From NCBI GenBank assembly GCA_903846555.1, contig CAINBI010000102.1, positions 1 to 44,918 of the forward strand: a stretch of 44,918 nucleotides of DNA. Direction: 5' to 3'. Both the position numbers and the translations under genes were made by a program. Numbering within the stretch: position 1 is the stretch's first letter; every line of letters starts with the position of its first letter. Of the stretch, positions 44,877 to 44,918 are shown piece after piece. This DNA comes from an uncultured Pseudomonadota bacterium. GTDB lineage: Bacteria > Pseudomonadota > Gammaproteobacteria > Burkholderiales > Methylophilaceae. The notes under the pieces are model-generated. The model was given only the letters and a program-made list of their open reading frames with translations. It had not been told where the DNA came from and made no database searches.

Positions 44877-44918
44877 TCAGCTCAACTTGGCTGCATTTAA
44901 GCAAGCAAGCGGCTTCTC
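44877..44918 (-). CDS. possible 3' end of an upstream gene (pgk?)
   Basis: The minus strand enters the window with an open frame EKPLACLNAAKLS ending in TGA at 44877-44879. A gene such as pgk upstream of pyk would fit common gene order, but 13 residues cannot prove it. Confidence 0.22.
   Translation of the reverse strand, partial: EKPLACLNAAKLS

Overview
The window looks like about 45 kb of chromosome from a betaproteobacterium of fairly low GC content. The Nitrosomonadales/Methylophilaceae (Methylotenera-like) are the best guess. The guess rests on gene order (carA-carB-greA-DUF4149-yhbY-rlmE-ftsH; ftsY near an M16 peptidase pair followed by rsmD-coaD-ferredoxin) and protein flavour. No rRNA is present, so the genus is inference. 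No tRNA, rRNA or CRISPR array was seen.

Left edge (1-3300): this reads as the end of an integron gene-cassette array. Short single-ORF units are separated by attC-like sites sharing the internal motif TCAAGCGG (130-189, 2331-2384, 3242-3300, plus half sites at 1068 and 2859). Cargo is a partial ORF, a zinc-ribbon/DUF4375 protein, an M48 metallopeptidase fused to a pilin-like tail, a small membrane-anchored protein and a wrecked BrnT/BrnA toxin-antitoxin pair. The integrase is not in the window. Core chromosome starts at lgt (3408).

3400-9700: lgt; a 63-residue protein behind a near-consensus sigma-54 promoter; the ybdD/cstA pyruvate-uptake pair; an MsbA-type ABC exporter; and an unrecognised acidic protein.

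9690-14080 is an accessory island. An IS4-family element with 19-bp inverted repeats and a 10-bp target duplication has inserted into a copy of a dispersed GGGGACAGACCAC repeat; its transposase carries two homopolymer frameshifts. It is followed by a type II restriction-modification operon (nuclease then m5C methyltransferase). Repeats of the same two families lie on both sides of that operon.

14080-25340: housekeeping and transport genes (MgtC/DUF4010 protein, radC, a zincin-like lipoprotein-sized protein, coaBC, a TonB-dependent receptor, dut, rpmB-rpmG, an MscS channel, mgtE, a glutaredoxin-like protein). 25440-34110: the carAB-greA-yhbY-rlmE-ftsH block, with a clear promoter and a two-hairpin leader before carA. 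34250-44918: GIY-YIG protein, gloA, ferredoxin, coaD, rsmD, two M16 peptidases, a FadL-like gene fragment, a YeeE/YedE pair, ftsY, a DUF1232 protein, purC and pyk.

The most unusual structural signal is a dispersed palindromic repeat. Full or partial copies lie at 11189, 13960, 23328, 34251 and 41820. The hairpin stem changes between copies, partly by compensating pairs, while the 11-base loop CCGTCCCTATT is nearly invariant. The best copy has a perfect 21-bp stem.
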